Assembly: GCA_947628655.1 (NCBI GenBank)
Contig: CANRAS010000004.1
Coordinates: 62,001 to 126,000, forward strand
Direction of reading: 5' to 3'
From: an uncultured Clostridia bacterium
Lineage (GTDB): Bacteria > Bacillota > Clostridia > Oscillospirales > Ruminococcaceae
DNA: 64,000 bases
Program-made: the position numbers and the translations under genes
Part shown: piece after piece, positions 33,131-41,948 of the stretch
How the letters are laid out: every line of letters begins with the position of its first letter
Numbering within the stretch: the stretch's first letter is position 1
The notes under the pieces: model-generated
Told to the model about the DNA's origin: nothing
What the model saw: only the letters and a program-made list of their open reading frames with translations
The model's database searches: none

Positions 33131-34246
33131 ATGACTAAAATTGATGTATTTTCGGGCTTTTTGGGAGCCGGAAAGACCACTCTGATAAAGAAACTTCTTA
33201 AAGAGGGTTACAACAATGAAAAGCTGGTGCTTATCGAAAACGAATTTGGCGAGATAGGCATTGACGGCGGATTTATGAAAGACGCGGGTATCGAGATAAC
33301 CGAAATGAACCAAGGGTGTATTTGCTGTTCGCTCGTCGGAGATTTCGGAAAAGCGCTTGAAAAGGTGCTGGACGAGTTTTCTCCCGACAGAATTTTAATA
33401 GAGCCGTCGGGGGTAGGAAAACTGTCTGACGTTATCAAGGCGGTTTTGAACATCGGAAGTGACAGGATAGTTCTCAACAGCTACACGACCGTTGCGGACG
33501 CTACTAAAATTAAGATGTATATGAAGAACTTCGGCGAATTTTACAAAAATCAAGTGGAAACCGCCAAGACGATAGTTCTTTCGCGTACTCAGAAATTGTC
33601 CGAGGAAAAATTGGACGAGGCTGTAAAAATGATCCGTGAACTGAACGGACACGCTACGATAGTCACCACCTGTTGGGACGATATAAGCGGCGCGCAGATT
33701 TTATCAGCAATGGAAACGGAAAACAAATTCGCCGATGAACTGCTTAAAGATGAGGATATTTGTCCCGTGTGCGGACATTCTCACCACGACCACGACGAAC
33801 ACGAACATCACCACGACCACGACGAACACGAACATCATCACGATCACGACGAACACGAACATCACCATGACCACGACGAACACGAACATCACCACGACCA
33901 CGACGGCGATGAGTGCTGCTGCGGTCACGACCACGACCATGACGAACATCACCATCATCACCATCACGCGGACGAAGTGTTTACGTCTATCGGAATTGAA
34001 AGCGCGAAGAAGTTCACGAAAGCGGAATTGGAAAATGCTCTTTCCAAACTTTCAAGCGAAGAGTTTGGCGTAGTACTGCGCGCAAAGGGGATTGTGCCGT
34101 CGGCAGACGGAAACGAGTGGTATCACTTTGACTTTGTTCCCGAAGAATACGAGATAAGAAACGGTTCGGCGGACGTAACAGGCAGAATGTGCGTAATCGG
34201 TTCTAAACTTGTTGAGGATAAGATAAAGGCTTTGTTTGGGGTGTAA
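33131..34246 (+). CDS. CobW/COG0523-type metal-chaperone GTPase with His-rich loop
   Basis: 371 residues from ATG 33131; the promoter position and an AGAGGG site fix this start. Motifs: Walker A FSGFLGAGKTT, NEFGEIGIDG, the metal-binding GCICCSL (CxCC), EPSGVG, and a C-terminal CobW_C domain. Between the domains (about residues 215-285) is a metal-binding segment: CPVCGH, then four exact HHDHDEHEH repeats, then DECCCGHDHDHD and a run of His. GTP-dependent insertion or storage of zinc, nickel or cobalt is the likely function; the His-rich loop suggests Zn2+ or Ni2+. A zinc-Zur regulation is plausible but no Zur box was seen. Confidence 0.9.
   Translation: MTKIDVFSGFLGAGKTTLIKKLLKEGYNNEKLVLIENEFGEIGIDGGFMKDAGIEITEMNQGCICCSLVGDFGKALEKVLDEFSPDRILIEPSGVGKLSDVIKAVLNIGSDRIVLNSYTTVADATKIKMYMKNFGEFYKNQVETAKTIVLSRTQKLSEEKLDEAVKMIRELNGHATIVTTCWDDISGAQILSAMETENKFADELLKDEDICPVCGHSHHDHDEHEHHHDHDEHEHHHDHDEHEHHHDHDEHEHHHDHDGDECCCGHDHDHDEHHHHHHHADEVFTSIGIESAKKFTKAELENALSKLSSEEFGVVLRAKGIVPSADGNEWYHFDFVPEEYEIRNGSADVTGRMCVIGSKLVEDKIKALFGV
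33782..33889 (+). repeat. Four 27-bp tandem repeats encoding HHDHDEHEH
   Basis: Units at 33782-33808, 33809-33835, 33836-33862 and 33863-33889, differing only in silent third bases. They form the His-rich metal-binding loop of the GTPase and could vary in copy number between strains. Confidence 0.95.
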
Positions 34247-34249
34247 AAA

Positions 34250-35197
34250 ATGGAGTTACCCGTATATTTAATGACAGGTTTCTTAGAAAGCGGAAAGACG
34301 TCGTTTATCCTTGAAACCTTGAACGACAAGCAGTTCAGCAGGGGCGAGAAAACTCTTGTTATCGCCTGCGAACAGGGCGAAGTCGAGTTTGACGAGCGTA
34401 TTCTCAAAGCGTCCAAGTCCGTAGTCGAGTTTATCGAAAACGAGGAGGATTTCAACGAAGAAAACCTCTCCGCTCTCGTAAAAAAACACTCTCCCACACG
34501 AATAATGCTTGAATACAACGGTATGTGGAGCTTGCGCAATATGGCGCAGAAAGCCCCGAAAGACTGGATATTCTATCAGATATTTATGTTCGTAAATCAC
34601 GAAACGTTCGATATGTATATGAACAATATGCGCCAGCTAATATCGGACGATATAGCGGTGTCGGATATAATTATCTTTAACCGCTGTGAGCCGGGCAAAG
34701 TGGATAAAAAACGCCTAAGACGCGCCGTGAAAGCCGTCAATCCGCGCATTGATATGATGTTTGAGTATGTAAACGGCGAGGTTGAACAAGGCTTTCAAGG
34801 CGATGATGAAATGCCGTTTGACGTAAACGCAGACCCTATAGAGGTAGTTCACGAAGACTTCGGCTTGTGGTATATCGACATCATGAGCAACGCGCCGCGA
34901 TATATCGAGAAAAACGTCCATGTTCGCGGAATGGTGTTCAGAGCCTCAAATATTCCGAAAGGATACTTTGTGATTTCGCGCAGAGCAATGACGTGCTGTG
35001 CCGATGATATTCAGGTCGTCGGAATACTCGTTAAAACTCCCGATGAGGCTAAATTCAAGGACGGCGATTGGGTGGAGGTCAAGGGCAAAATAGTCGCTGA
35101 AAAACAGCAATGCTATAAGGGCGTAGGACCCGTTCTGCTTGCCGACTTCATAGCCCCGACCGAAAAAGCCGAAAGCGAACTTGTATATTTTAACTGA
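34250..35197 (+). CDS. CobW-like GTPase fused to a DUF1980/YcgQ-type C-terminal domain
   Basis: 315 residues, three bases after the first GTPase gene. The N-terminal half has a CobW-like P-loop (LMTGFLESGKTSF) and a divergent GTPase core (LVIACEQGEVEFDER, LEYNGMWSL, IIIFNRCEPGK) but lacks the CxCC metal site. The C-terminal half (about 205-305) resembles the extracytoplasmic C-terminal domain of DUF1980/TIGR03943 proteins: VRGMVFRASNIPKGYFVISR, then MTCCADDIQVVGILV and DGDWVEVKGKI. That domain usually sits in the permease partner (YcgR-YcgQ), with CobW proteins nearby; here it is cytoplasmic and fused. Likely metal homeostasis, acting with the preceding GTPase. Confidence 0.75.
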   Translation: MELPVYLMTGFLESGKTSFILETLNDKQFSRGEKTLVIACEQGEVEFDERILKASKSVVEFIENEEDFNEENLSALVKKHSPTRIMLEYNGMWSLRNMAQKAPKDWIFYQIFMFVNHETFDMYMNNMRQLISDDIAVSDIIIFNRCEPGKVDKKRLRRAVKAVNPRIDMMFEYVNGEVEQGFQGDDEMPFDVNADPIEVVHEDFGLWYIDIMSNAPRYIEKNVHVRGMVFRASNIPKGYFVISRRAMTCCADDIQVVGILVKTPDEAKFKDGDWVEVKGKIVAEKQQCYKGVGPVLLADFIAPTEKAESELVYFN

Positions 35198-35206
35198 GGA
35201 GAATTT

Positions 35207-35497
35207 ATGAGAAAAGCGTTTTACGCGTCGCTGTGTTGGGAGGGCGCACAGGGCGGGGGACTGTACGCGGACGACACGGGGCTTGTTTTCCGTGCGCGGA
35301 AACTTACGATACCCGACAAGTTAAAGTGCATTAAAATGCCGTATTCCGAGATAAAAACGGCAAATGCCTGCCGTGCGCTGATTTTTCCCGCTGTGACGAT
35401 TTCTCTGACAAACGGCGTGAAATACAAGATAATCGTATTCAACCGCAAAACGCTTTTCGCAATTCTAAGGTCAAAAAATGTGGTTACGGCAAAGTAA
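35207..35497 (+). CDS. Small PH/GRAM-like protein of unknown function
   Basis: 96 residues, GAGGAG site, nine bases after the CobW/DUF1980 gene. No membrane segment. The sequence alternates short strands (GGGLYADDTGLVFRARKLTI, KLKCIKMPYSEIKTA, FPAVTISLTNGVKYKIIVFN) and ends in one helix (KTLFAILRSKNV), the pattern of bacterial PH-like or GRAM domains. I do not recognise a more specific family. The context suggests it belongs to the same metal-related operon, but no functional residue can be named. Confidence 0.55.
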   Translation: MRKAFYASLCWEGAQGGGLYADDTGLVFRARKLTIPDKLKCIKMPYSEIKTANACRALIFPAVTISLTNGVKYKIIVFNRKTLFAILRSKNVVTAK

Positions 35498-35543
35498 CGG
35501 TTTGGTTTAAACGGCAATGGCAGGGAAAGGAAACAGAAAAGCT

Positions 35544-36815
35544 ATGAAATTACGGTTTCACAACGCGAAAATTCTCACAATGGAGAATGACAGCATAATC
35601 GAGGGAGAACTCCGCACCGACGGCGGTAAAATCTCCTATGTCGGCGAAAAAACGGACAGTTCCGAAAAGTTCGACCGCGAGATAGATTTGAACGGCGACT
35701 TGATTATACCCGGATTTAAGGACGCGCATACTCACACCGCGATGACGTTTTTGCGCTCGTTTGCGGACGACCTTCCGCTTAACGACTGGCTTTATCAGCA
35801 GGTTTTTCCGCACGAGGCGAAACTCACCGAAGAGGCGGTGTATGTGTTCACAAAACTTGGGAATATGGAGTACCTCACAAGCGGAATTACCGCGTCTTTC
35901 GATATGTATATGAAACTTCCTGCCTACACAAAAGCGTGCGCGGATATGGGATTTCGCACGGTATTATGCGGTTCTATAAACGATTTCGGCGGAACTGTTG
36001 ACGGGATTGAGGAAGAATACAATACATATAATTCGTATGACCCGCTTATTTCCTATCAGCTTGGCTTTCACGCGGAATACACGACAAAGCGGGAGATACT
36101 TGAGGGAATGGCAAAACTTTCCCAAAAATACAAAGCCCCGCTTTACGCGCATAACAGCGAAACGAAAGCGGAAGTTGCGGGCTGTAAGGAGCGTTACGGA
36201 ATGACGCCGACTCAGCTTTTCGACAAACTCGGAATGTTCGAGTACGGCGGTGGAGGATTTCACTGCGTATGGTTTGACGAGCGCGATATGGAGATTTTCC
36301 GCGATAGGGGGCTGTATATGGTGACAAATCCCGCGTCTAATCTGAAACTCGCAAGCGGAATAGCGCCTATTTGCGGGATGAAACGCCATGGTATGAAGAA
36401 TTTCGCGATTGGAACGGACGGCGCGGCGTCCAACAACTGCCTTGATATGTTCCGTGAGATGTTCCTTGTCGCGGGACTTCAAAAAATGCGCGAGGAGGAC
36501 GCGGCGGCTTGCCCCGCGTCTGACGTTCTGGAAATGGCGACAAAAGGCGGAGCGCTTGCAATGGGACTTTCAGAATGTGATGTTCTCGCACGGGGCAAAT
36601 GCGCGGATTTCGCGGTTATTGATTTATCTCAGCCGAATATGCGTCCGTTCCATAATATCGCCAAAAATCTCGTTTACGCAGGTTCTAAGCAAAATGTGCG
36701 AATGACGGTTGTAAACGGGAAAATTCTCTATGAAAACGGAGAGTTCACGACGGTTGACAAAAACGAAATATACGAACGCGCAGAAAAAATTGCGCGGGAA
36801 ATTTGCGGGGACTGA
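35544..36815 (+). CDS. Amidohydrolase, probable 5'-methylthioadenosine/S-adenosylhomocysteine deaminase
   Basis: 423 residues from ATG 35544, preceded by AAAGGA; an in-frame ATG at 35517 has no ribosome site. Metal-dependent hydrolase of the MtaD/SahH-deaminase/guanine deaminase type, which removes the amino group from adenosine-like substrates. Motifs: [11 protein letters not shown] (metal-binding HxH), [30 protein letters not shown] and [13 protein letters not shown] (metal Asp), and the C-terminal beta-sandwich with [11 protein letters not shown] and [11 protein letters not shown]. It stops two bases before hisI, so it is transcribed with the histidine genes. Related TRZ/ATZ hydrolases cannot be excluded. 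Confidence 0.85.
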   Translation: MKLRFHNAKILTMENDSIIEGELRTDGGKISYVGEKTDSSEKFDREIDLNGDLIIPGFKDAHTHTAMTFLRSFADDLPLNDWLYQQVFPHEAKLTEEAVYVFTKLGNMEYLTSGITASFDMYMKLPAYTKACADMGFRTVLCGSINDFGGTVDGIEEEYNTYNSYDPLISYQLGFHAEYTTKREILEGMAKLSQKYKAPLYAHNSETKAEVAGCKERYGMTPTQLFDKLGMFEYGGGGFHCVWFDERDMEIFRDRGLYMVTNPASNLKLASGIAPICGMKRHGMKNFAIGTDGAASNNCLDMFREMFLVAGLQKMREEDAAACPASDVLEMATKGGALAMGLSECDVLARGKCADFAVIDLSQPNMRPFHNIAKNLVYAGSKQNVRMTVVNGKILYENGEFTTVDKNEIYERAEKIAREICGD

Positions 36816-36817
36816 CT

Positions 36818-37132
36818 ATGGAACTTAAAAAGTATTTTAAAAAGGGCGAACTTATCCCTGCTGTTGTGCAGGATTATGAAACGGGCGAAGTGCTTATGCT
36901 TGCGTATATGAACGAGGAGAGCCTGAAAAAAACGCTTGAAACGGGCTATACATGGTTTTGGAGCAGGTCAAGGCAGGAATTGTGGAACAAGGGCGCGACG
37001 TCGGGTCACGTTCAGCGCGTTATTGAGATTTACGGCGACTGCGATGATGATACTTTGCTGGTTAAGGTCGAGCAGACAGGCGCGGCTTGCCATACGGGCA
37101 ACAGGACGTGCTTTTTTAACAGGATAAAATAA
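36818..37132 (+). CDS. hisI: Phosphoribosyl-AMP cyclohydrolase HisI
   Basis: 104 residues from ATG 36818 (GGGGA site; the five-codon upstream extension overlaps the previous gene). It opens the purine ring of phosphoribosyl-AMP in step 3 of histidine synthesis. Zinc/magnesium ligands are visible in DCDDDT and [12 protein letters not shown], and the fold markers [11 protein letters not shown] and [17 protein letters not shown] are intact. Single-domain form, with HisE encoded by the next gene. Expressed with the amidohydrolase upstream rather than with the rest of the his genes. Confidence 0.96.
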   Translation: MELKKYFKKGELIPAVVQDYETGEVLMLAYMNEESLKKTLETGYTWFWSRSRQELWNKGATSGHVQRVIEIYGDCDDDTLLVKVEQTGAACHTGNRTCFFNRIK

Positions 37133-37146
37133 CAGGAGGAAACACA

Positions 37147-37473
37147 ATGAGCAATGCTTTCAAGGAAATGTACGATGTGATTACAGACCGCAGGGCAAAC
37201 CCGCAGGAGGGTTCTTACACCTGCTATCTTTTCGACAAGGGACTTGATAAAATACTCAAAAAGTGCGGCGAGGAATGTACAGAAATGGTAATTGCCGCTA
37301 AAAACAAGGATAATGTTGAACTTGCGAACGAGATAAACGATTTGTTTTATCACGTTGCCGTGCTTATGGCTGAAAACGGACTTTCCGTAGAGGAAGTCGA
37401 GGAAATTATGCGCGAACGCAGTAAAAAGATAGGAAATTTAAAGCAGTTCCATGTCAGCGACCACAATACTTGA
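37147..37473 (+). CDS. hisE: Phosphoribosyl-ATP pyrophosphatase HisE
   Basis: 108 residues, AGGAGG site. All-alpha MazG-like fold that releases pyrophosphate from phosphoribosyl-ATP, step 2 of histidine synthesis. The Mg-binding pattern KKCGEECTEMVIAAKN followed by ELANEINDLFYHVAVLM is clear. It follows hisI by 14 bases. hisI and hisE are unfused here. No convincing terminator lies between hisE and the fba promoter. Confidence 0.95.
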   Translation: MSNAFKEMYDVITDRRANPQEGSYTCYLFDKGLDKILKKCGEECTEMVIAAKNKDNVELANEINDLFYHVAVLMAENGLSVEEVEEIMRERSKKIGNLKQFHVSDHNT

Positions 37474-37528
37474 TATTCTGAAACGAGAATTAATTTGTAA
37501 TAAATCGCGGAAAATTTCTCAAAATATA

Positions 37529-37557
37529 TTGCATTTTTGTGGAAAGTGTGGTAAAAT
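37529..37557 (+). promoter_or_regulatory. fba promoter
   Basis: TTGCAT (37529-37534), 17-base spacer, TAAAAT (37552-37557), about 45 bases before the ATG at 37604. Confidence 0.6.
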
Positions 37558-37603
37558 AAATATGGATTATTAATCCTAATTTTAATAAAAAGGAGAATAT
37601 TTT

Positions 37604-38467
37604 ATGTTGGTTTCAGCTAAAGAAATGTTGAATAAGGCTCGTGACGGAAAGTATGCGGTAGGTCAGTTCAACATCAACAACCTTGAGTGGACAAAGTCCA
37701 TTCTCCAGACGGCAGAGGAATTGAAAAGCCCCGTTATACTGGGCGTTTCCGAGGGCGCAGGCAAGTATATGTGCGGTTATAAGACCGTTGTCGGTATGGT
37801 AAACGGTATGCTTGAGGAGATGAAGATAACAGTTCCTGTCGCTCTTCACCTTGACCACGGCTCTTATGAGGGCGCGCTGGCATGTATAGCCGCGGGTTTC
37901 TCCTCAATAATGTTTGACGGTTCTCACTACGCAATCGACGAGAACGTTGCTAAGACCAGCGAACTCGTTAAGATCTGCAATGAAAAGGGTCTTTCTCTTG
38001 AGGCAGAGGTAGGCGCTATCGGCGGCGAAGAGGACGGCGTTATCGGCAAGGGCGAATGTGCCGACCCCGCAGAATGTAAAAAGATTGCCGACCTCGGTGT
38101 TACAATGCTTGCCGCAGGTATCGGCAACATTCACGGCAAGTACCCCGACAATTGGGAGGGACTTTCGTTTACAACTCTTGAGGCTGTTAAGAAAGAAGTC
38201 GGCAATATGCCGCTCGTTCTGCACGGCGGTACGGGTATCCCCGAAGAACAGGTAAAGAAAGCTATCTCTCTCGGCGTTGCTAAGGTAAACGTAAATACCG
38301 AGTGCCAGCTTTCGTTTGCCGCAGCTACAAGAAAGTACATCGAAGAGGGCAAGGATTTGCAGGGCAAGGGCTTTGACCCGCGCAAACTGCTCGCTCCCGG
38401 CGCAGAGGCTATAAAGGCTACTGTCAAGGAGAAAATGGAGATGTTCGGCTCTATAGGCAAGGCATAA
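37604..38467 (+). CDS. fba: Class II fructose-1,6-bisphosphate aldolase
   Basis: 287 residues, AAGGAG site. Zinc-dependent aldolase that cleaves fructose 1,6-bisphosphate to DHAP and glyceraldehyde 3-phosphate. Motifs: AVGQFNINNLEW, the catalytic/metal region LHLDHGSYEGALACIAAGF, FDGSHYAIDEN, EAEVGAIGGEEDG, the zinc His in GNIHGKYP and HGGTGIPEEQV, and VNVNTECQ. Codon use is more regular than in the neighbours, as expected for a highly expressed gene. Monocistronic, with its own promoter and terminator. Confidence 0.96.
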   Translation: MLVSAKEMLNKARDGKYAVGQFNINNLEWTKSILQTAEELKSPVILGVSEGAGKYMCGYKTVVGMVNGMLEEMKITVPVALHLDHGSYEGALACIAAGFSSIMFDGSHYAIDENVAKTSELVKICNEKGLSLEAEVGAIGGEEDGVIGKGECADPAECKKIADLGVTMLAAGIGNIHGKYPDNWEGLSFTTLEAVKKEVGNMPLVLHGGTGIPEEQVKKAISLGVAKVNVNTECQLSFAAATRKYIEEGKDLQGKGFDPRKLLAPGAEAIKATVKEKMEMFGSIGKA

Positions 38468-38490
38468 TAGTAATACTGATTGATATTATT

Positions 38491-38524
38491 AAGCAGGGGC
38501 GTGTAAAACCGCCCTTGCTTTTTA
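38491..38524 (+). terminator. fba terminator
   Basis: AAGCAGGGGCG pairs with CGCCCTTGCTT (one G-T wobble), followed by TTTTT. Confidence 0.85.
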
Positions 38525-38571
38525 AAATAGTGCAATTTTGTGCAAAAAATAAGCGAGATTGAAAAAATCCC

Positions 38572-38600
38572 TTGAAAAAATTGTATATCTATGTTATAAT
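38572..38600 (+). promoter_or_regulatory. Promoter of the tyrA-pepF run
   Basis: TTGAAA (38572-38577), 17-base spacer, TATAAT (38595-38600). It supports the start at 38702 rather than the frame's upstream opening at 38633. Confidence 0.7.
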
Positions 38601-38701
38601 TAATAATAGGGCAAAATCGCTGTTGTTCTTGCTTGGCGGGATTGCTCAAAGTAATGCCGAAAATTTTCGGCACGGAATTTAAGAAGTTTAGAGGTTTAAA
38701 A

Positions 38702-39556
38702 ATGAATATTGCTGTTGTAGGGCTGGGGCTTATAGGCGGTTCGATTTGCAAGGCTCTGAAAGCTAACACATTCTACCATATAATGGGAATTGACAATGAC
38801 CAGTCGGTGATAAAGAAAGCGCTCGACGCGGGCGCGATTGACGAGGAGATAACGGTTGACAGACTTAGTGAAGTTAATTTAACTATTGTTGCGCTGTATC
38901 CCGAAACGATTGTGAAATTCATCGAAGAAAACGCCGGCCGTTTCCGCGCGGGTTCAATTGTAATGGACACTTGCGGAATAAAGGGTTATATTGTAAGAAA
39001 CTGCGCGCCCGTCCTTGAAAAAAAAGACGTAGTGTTTATCGGAACGCACCCGATGGCGGGTACGGAACATTCGGGTTTTGATTACGCGACCGCCGATTTG
39101 TTCAACGGAGCGAGTTTTATCATCACTCCTACCGAAAACACCCCGCAGATAGCGATTGACCTTGTTTCAACATTGGGAGCGTGTATGAATTTCGGAAAAG
39201 TGGTTATATCTACGCCCGAACAGCACGACGCGAATATAGCATATACTTCACAGCTTTGTCATCTCGTGTCAAATGCGTATGTCAAAAGCCCGTCGCTGTT
39301 TCGCGCGGACGGATTTTCGGCGGGAAGTTTTCTAGACCTTACAAGAGTAGCGTACCTCAACGAGAAAATGTGGTCGAGCCTGTTTATGTGCAACAAAGAG
39401 GCTTTGCTGTTTGAGGTGAACAATATTCTGAAAGTAATCACGGAATACCGCGACGCTATGGAGAATAACGATATTGACACCCTCCGCGAACTTCTGAAAG
39501 CGGGACGTGAACTTAAAGAAAAGAGTATGGAATTTTACGGACAGGAGCGCAAATAA
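38702..39556 (+). CDS. tyrA: Prephenate dehydrogenase
   Basis: 284 residues from ATG 38702 (AGAGG site). Oxidises and decarboxylates prephenate to 4-hydroxyphenylpyruvate for tyrosine synthesis. N-terminal Rossmann fold with IAVVGLGLIGGSI, then DTCGIKGYIVRNCAPVL, the substrate-binding run THPMAGTEHSGFDYA with catalytic His, and an all-helical C-terminal dimerisation domain (ANIAYTSQLCHLVSNAYV, DLTRVAYLNEKMW). No ACT or chorismate mutase domain is attached. The stop overlaps the next ATG (TAATG). An arogenate dehydrogenase activity would look similar. Confidence 0.93.
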   Translation: MNIAVVGLGLIGGSICKALKANTFYHIMGIDNDQSVIKKALDAGAIDEEITVDRLSEVNLTIVALYPETIVKFIEENAGRFRAGSIVMDTCGIKGYIVRNCAPVLEKKDVVFIGTHPMAGTEHSGFDYATADLFNGASFIITPTENTPQIAIDLVSTLGACMNFGKVVISTPEQHDANIAYTSQLCHLVSNAYVKSPSLFRADGFSAGSFLDLTRVAYLNEKMWSSLFMCNKEALLFEVNNILKVITEYRDAMENNDIDTLRELLKAGRELKEKSMEFYGQERK

Positions 39557-40107
39557 TGTCTGACAACAAACAGCACGGTGTTGGATATACTGTTTCATTG
39601 TGCGGAGTTATGAGCGCTTTGGCGCTGGCGCTGATGTTTATGATGGGTATGGTGCCGTCGTTTGAGTATATCAGCCCCGCGATAGGCGGTATACTGATAT
39701 GGGTCGTGCGAAAAAATCTCAGCATAAAATACGGGCTTGTAAGCTATATCGCTGTAAGCGTTCTGGCGCTGTTTGTAGTGCCGAACTATGAGGCGACAAT
39801 GATGTTTATACTTTTGCTCGGATATTATCCGATAATTCGGGAATTTCTGCAAAAGATAAAGCCAAAGGTGCTGAGGTTAGCCGTGAAAGTGCTGATTTAC
39901 GCGGGCGCGTCCGTTTTGGCGTATACACTTTTAATTCGCCTTTTCGGAATGGATTATCTTGAAGATACGACGTTCGGAAAATACACGTCGCTTATCCTGC
40001 TCGGAATGGGCGGGCTTGTGTTTATAATGTACGACTTTTTTCTCGGCTTGTTTGACCCGATATATGACCGTGTTATCAAACCGAAAATACAGAAAAGGCT
40101 GAAGTGA
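39556..40107 (+). CDS. Small integral membrane protein, unknown function
   Basis: 183 residues with about five hydrophobic segments (SLCGVMSALALALMFMMGM, ISPAIGGILIWVV, SYIAVSVLALFVV, MMFILLLGYYPII, VKVLIYAGASVLAYTLLI, LILLGMGGLVFIMY) and short basic loops ending in KPKIQKRLK. The start overlaps the tyrA stop. The topology resembles ECF-transporter S components or related small permeases, but no binding motif is recognisable. Function unknown. Confidence 0.65.
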   Translation: MSDNKQHGVGYTVSLCGVMSALALALMFMMGMVPSFEYISPAIGGILIWVVRKNLSIKYGLVSYIAVSVLALFVVPNYEATMMFILLLGYYPIIREFLQKIKPKVLRLAVKVLIYAGASVLAYTLLIRLFGMDYLEDTTFGKYTSLILLGMGGLVFIMYDFFLGLFDPIYDRVIKPKIQKRLK

Positions 40108-40134
40108 TGATAGTTTAATTTTAAGGAGTAAAGA

Positions 40135-41931
40135 ATGTCTGACAGAATACCTGCAAGAGCGGACGTTTCCGCCGAAAACAAATGGTCAATTGAAGATATT
40201 TACGCCTCTGACGAACTTTGGGAGAAAGACCTCGCCAAAGCAGGGGAGTATGCGGAAAAAATAGAAAGCTACCGCGGAAAACTTCGCGGGAGCGCGGAGG
40301 CATTGCTCGAATATTTCAAGCTGGACGATGAACTTACGCTGTTGTTTGACAGCCTTATAAATTATGCTCAGCGAAAAAGCGACGAGGATACGCGCGTTGC
40401 AAAATATCAGGATATGTGCGGAAGAATGGAAATGCTGTTCGTGAAAATATCACGAGCGTCCGCGTTTGCCGTGCCCGAAATTCTTGAAATTTCCGATGAA
40501 CGCATAGAGCAGTTTTTGAAAGAAGAACCCGCGCTTGAACTTTACAGAAAGGCGCTTTACAGAATACGGCGCAGACGCGCGCATATCCTGTCCGAAAACG
40601 AGGAGCGTTTAATGGCTCTGGCGGGGGAGATGATGGGTTCGCCCGAAACGATTTACTCAATGTTCAACGACGCGGATTTGAAATTTCCCGACGCGGTTGA
40701 CAAGGACGGAAATCTTCATCAAGTGACGCACGAAAGTTATATTCCTCTCGTTCAAAATCCCGACAGAACGCTTAGGAAATCCGCGTTTGACGGACTTTAT
40801 CACACATACGAGAATTTCAAGAACAGTTCAGCCGAAATGCTTTCGGCGCAGGTGAAAACGCTTGTGTTCCGCGCGAGAGCGAGAAAATATCAAAGCACGC
40901 TCGAAATGGCGCTCGACCAGAACGAGGTTGACACAAAGGTTTACCGCAGTCTTATCGACGCTGTTCACGATAATATGGGGCTTATGCACCGGTATGTAAA
41001 ACTGCGCAAAAAAGCATTGGGACTGTCAGAACTTCACGCGTATGACCTTTATACGCCGATTGTTGAGGGCGTAGAGGACAATGTTCCGTTTGAGCAGGCA
41101 AAGCGCGAGGTTCTGGAAGCGTTAGCGCCTATGGGTGAGGATTACCTCAAAATATTCCGCGAGGGACTTCAAAACGGCTGGATAGACGTCCTCGAAAACG
41201 AAGGCAAGCGCAGCGGCGCATATTCGGCGGGCGCGAAAGTCCACCCGTTTGTACTGCTGAACTATAAGAATACGCTGAATTGGGAGTTTACGCTCGCTCA
41301 CGAAATGGGTCACGCGATACACTCTTATTTGTCAAACAAAAATCAGCCGACCGTGTATTCCGATTACGTTATCTTCGTAGCCGAAGTAGCGTCAACCTGC
41401 AACGAGAGCCTGCTTATGCAGTATCTTTTGAATAATACAACGGATAAAAAGCGCAAAGCGTTCCTTGTAAATTACTTCTTGGAGCAGTTCAGAACAACTC
41501 TTTACAGACAGACGATGTTTGCGGAGTTTGAACTTATGATAAACGAGAAAGTCGAACGCGGCGAACCTCTGACCGCCGAAAGCCTTTGCGCGATGTATCA
41601 TCAGCTTAACGCCGGCTATTACGGCGAAGATTTGATAGTCGACAAAGAACTCGATATGGAATGGGCGAGAATACCGCATTTTTACTATGATTATTACGTT
41701 TACCAATATGCGACGGGTTTTTCCGCGGCGATAGCGCTGTCTGGGAGAATACTCGACGAGGGAGACCGCGCCGTCAAGGATTATATAGGATTTTTAAGCG
41801 CAGGCTGTTCGTCCGACCCGATAACGATTTTAAGGGGCGCGGGCGTAGATATGGCGTCAAAAAAGCCGATAGAGGACGCGCTAAAGCTGTTCAGCAATCT
41901 TCTTGACGAAATGGAAGAACTATTAAACTGA
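40135..41931 (+). CDS. pepF: Oligoendopeptidase F (M3B zinc peptidase)
   Basis: 598 residues, the family length, cytosolic. The HEMGHAIHS motif gives the HExxH zinc ligands and catalytic Glu, and the third ligand lies in EVASTCNE downstream. Other markers are FSAAIALSG, YKNTLNWEFTLAHEMGH, and the long helical N-domain (MSDRIPARADVSAENKWSIE). It degrades intracellular oligopeptides of roughly 7-17 residues. AAGGAG site; 27 bases after the membrane protein gene, so part of the tyrA run. Confidence 0.95.
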   Translation: MSDRIPARADVSAENKWSIEDIYASDELWEKDLAKAGEYAEKIESYRGKLRGSAEALLEYFKLDDELTLLFDSLINYAQRKSDEDTRVAKYQDMCGRMEMLFVKISRASAFAVPEILEISDERIEQFLKEEPALELYRKALYRIRRRRAHILSENEERLMALAGEMMGSPETIYSMFNDADLKFPDAVDKDGNLHQVTHESYIPLVQNPDRTLRKSAFDGLYHTYENFKNSSAEMLSAQVKTLVFRARARKYQSTLEMALDQNEVDTKVYRSLIDAVHDNMGLMHRYVKLRKKALGLSELHAYDLYTPIVEGVEDNVPFEQAKREVLEALAPMGEDYLKIFREGLQNGWIDVLENEGKRSGAYSAGAKVHPFVLLNYKNTLNWEFTLAHEMGHAIHSYLSNKNQPTVYSDYVIFVAEVASTCNESLLMQYLLNNTTDKKRKAFLVNYFLEQFRTTLYRQTMFAEFELMINEKVERGEPLTAESLCAMYHQLNAGYYGEDLIVDKELDMEWARIPHFYYDYYVYQYATGFSAAIALSGRILDEGDRAVKDYIGFLSAGCSSDPITILRGAGVDMASKKPIEDALKLFSNLLDEMEELLN

Positions 41932-41948
41932 ATTTGGAGAGATTTAAA

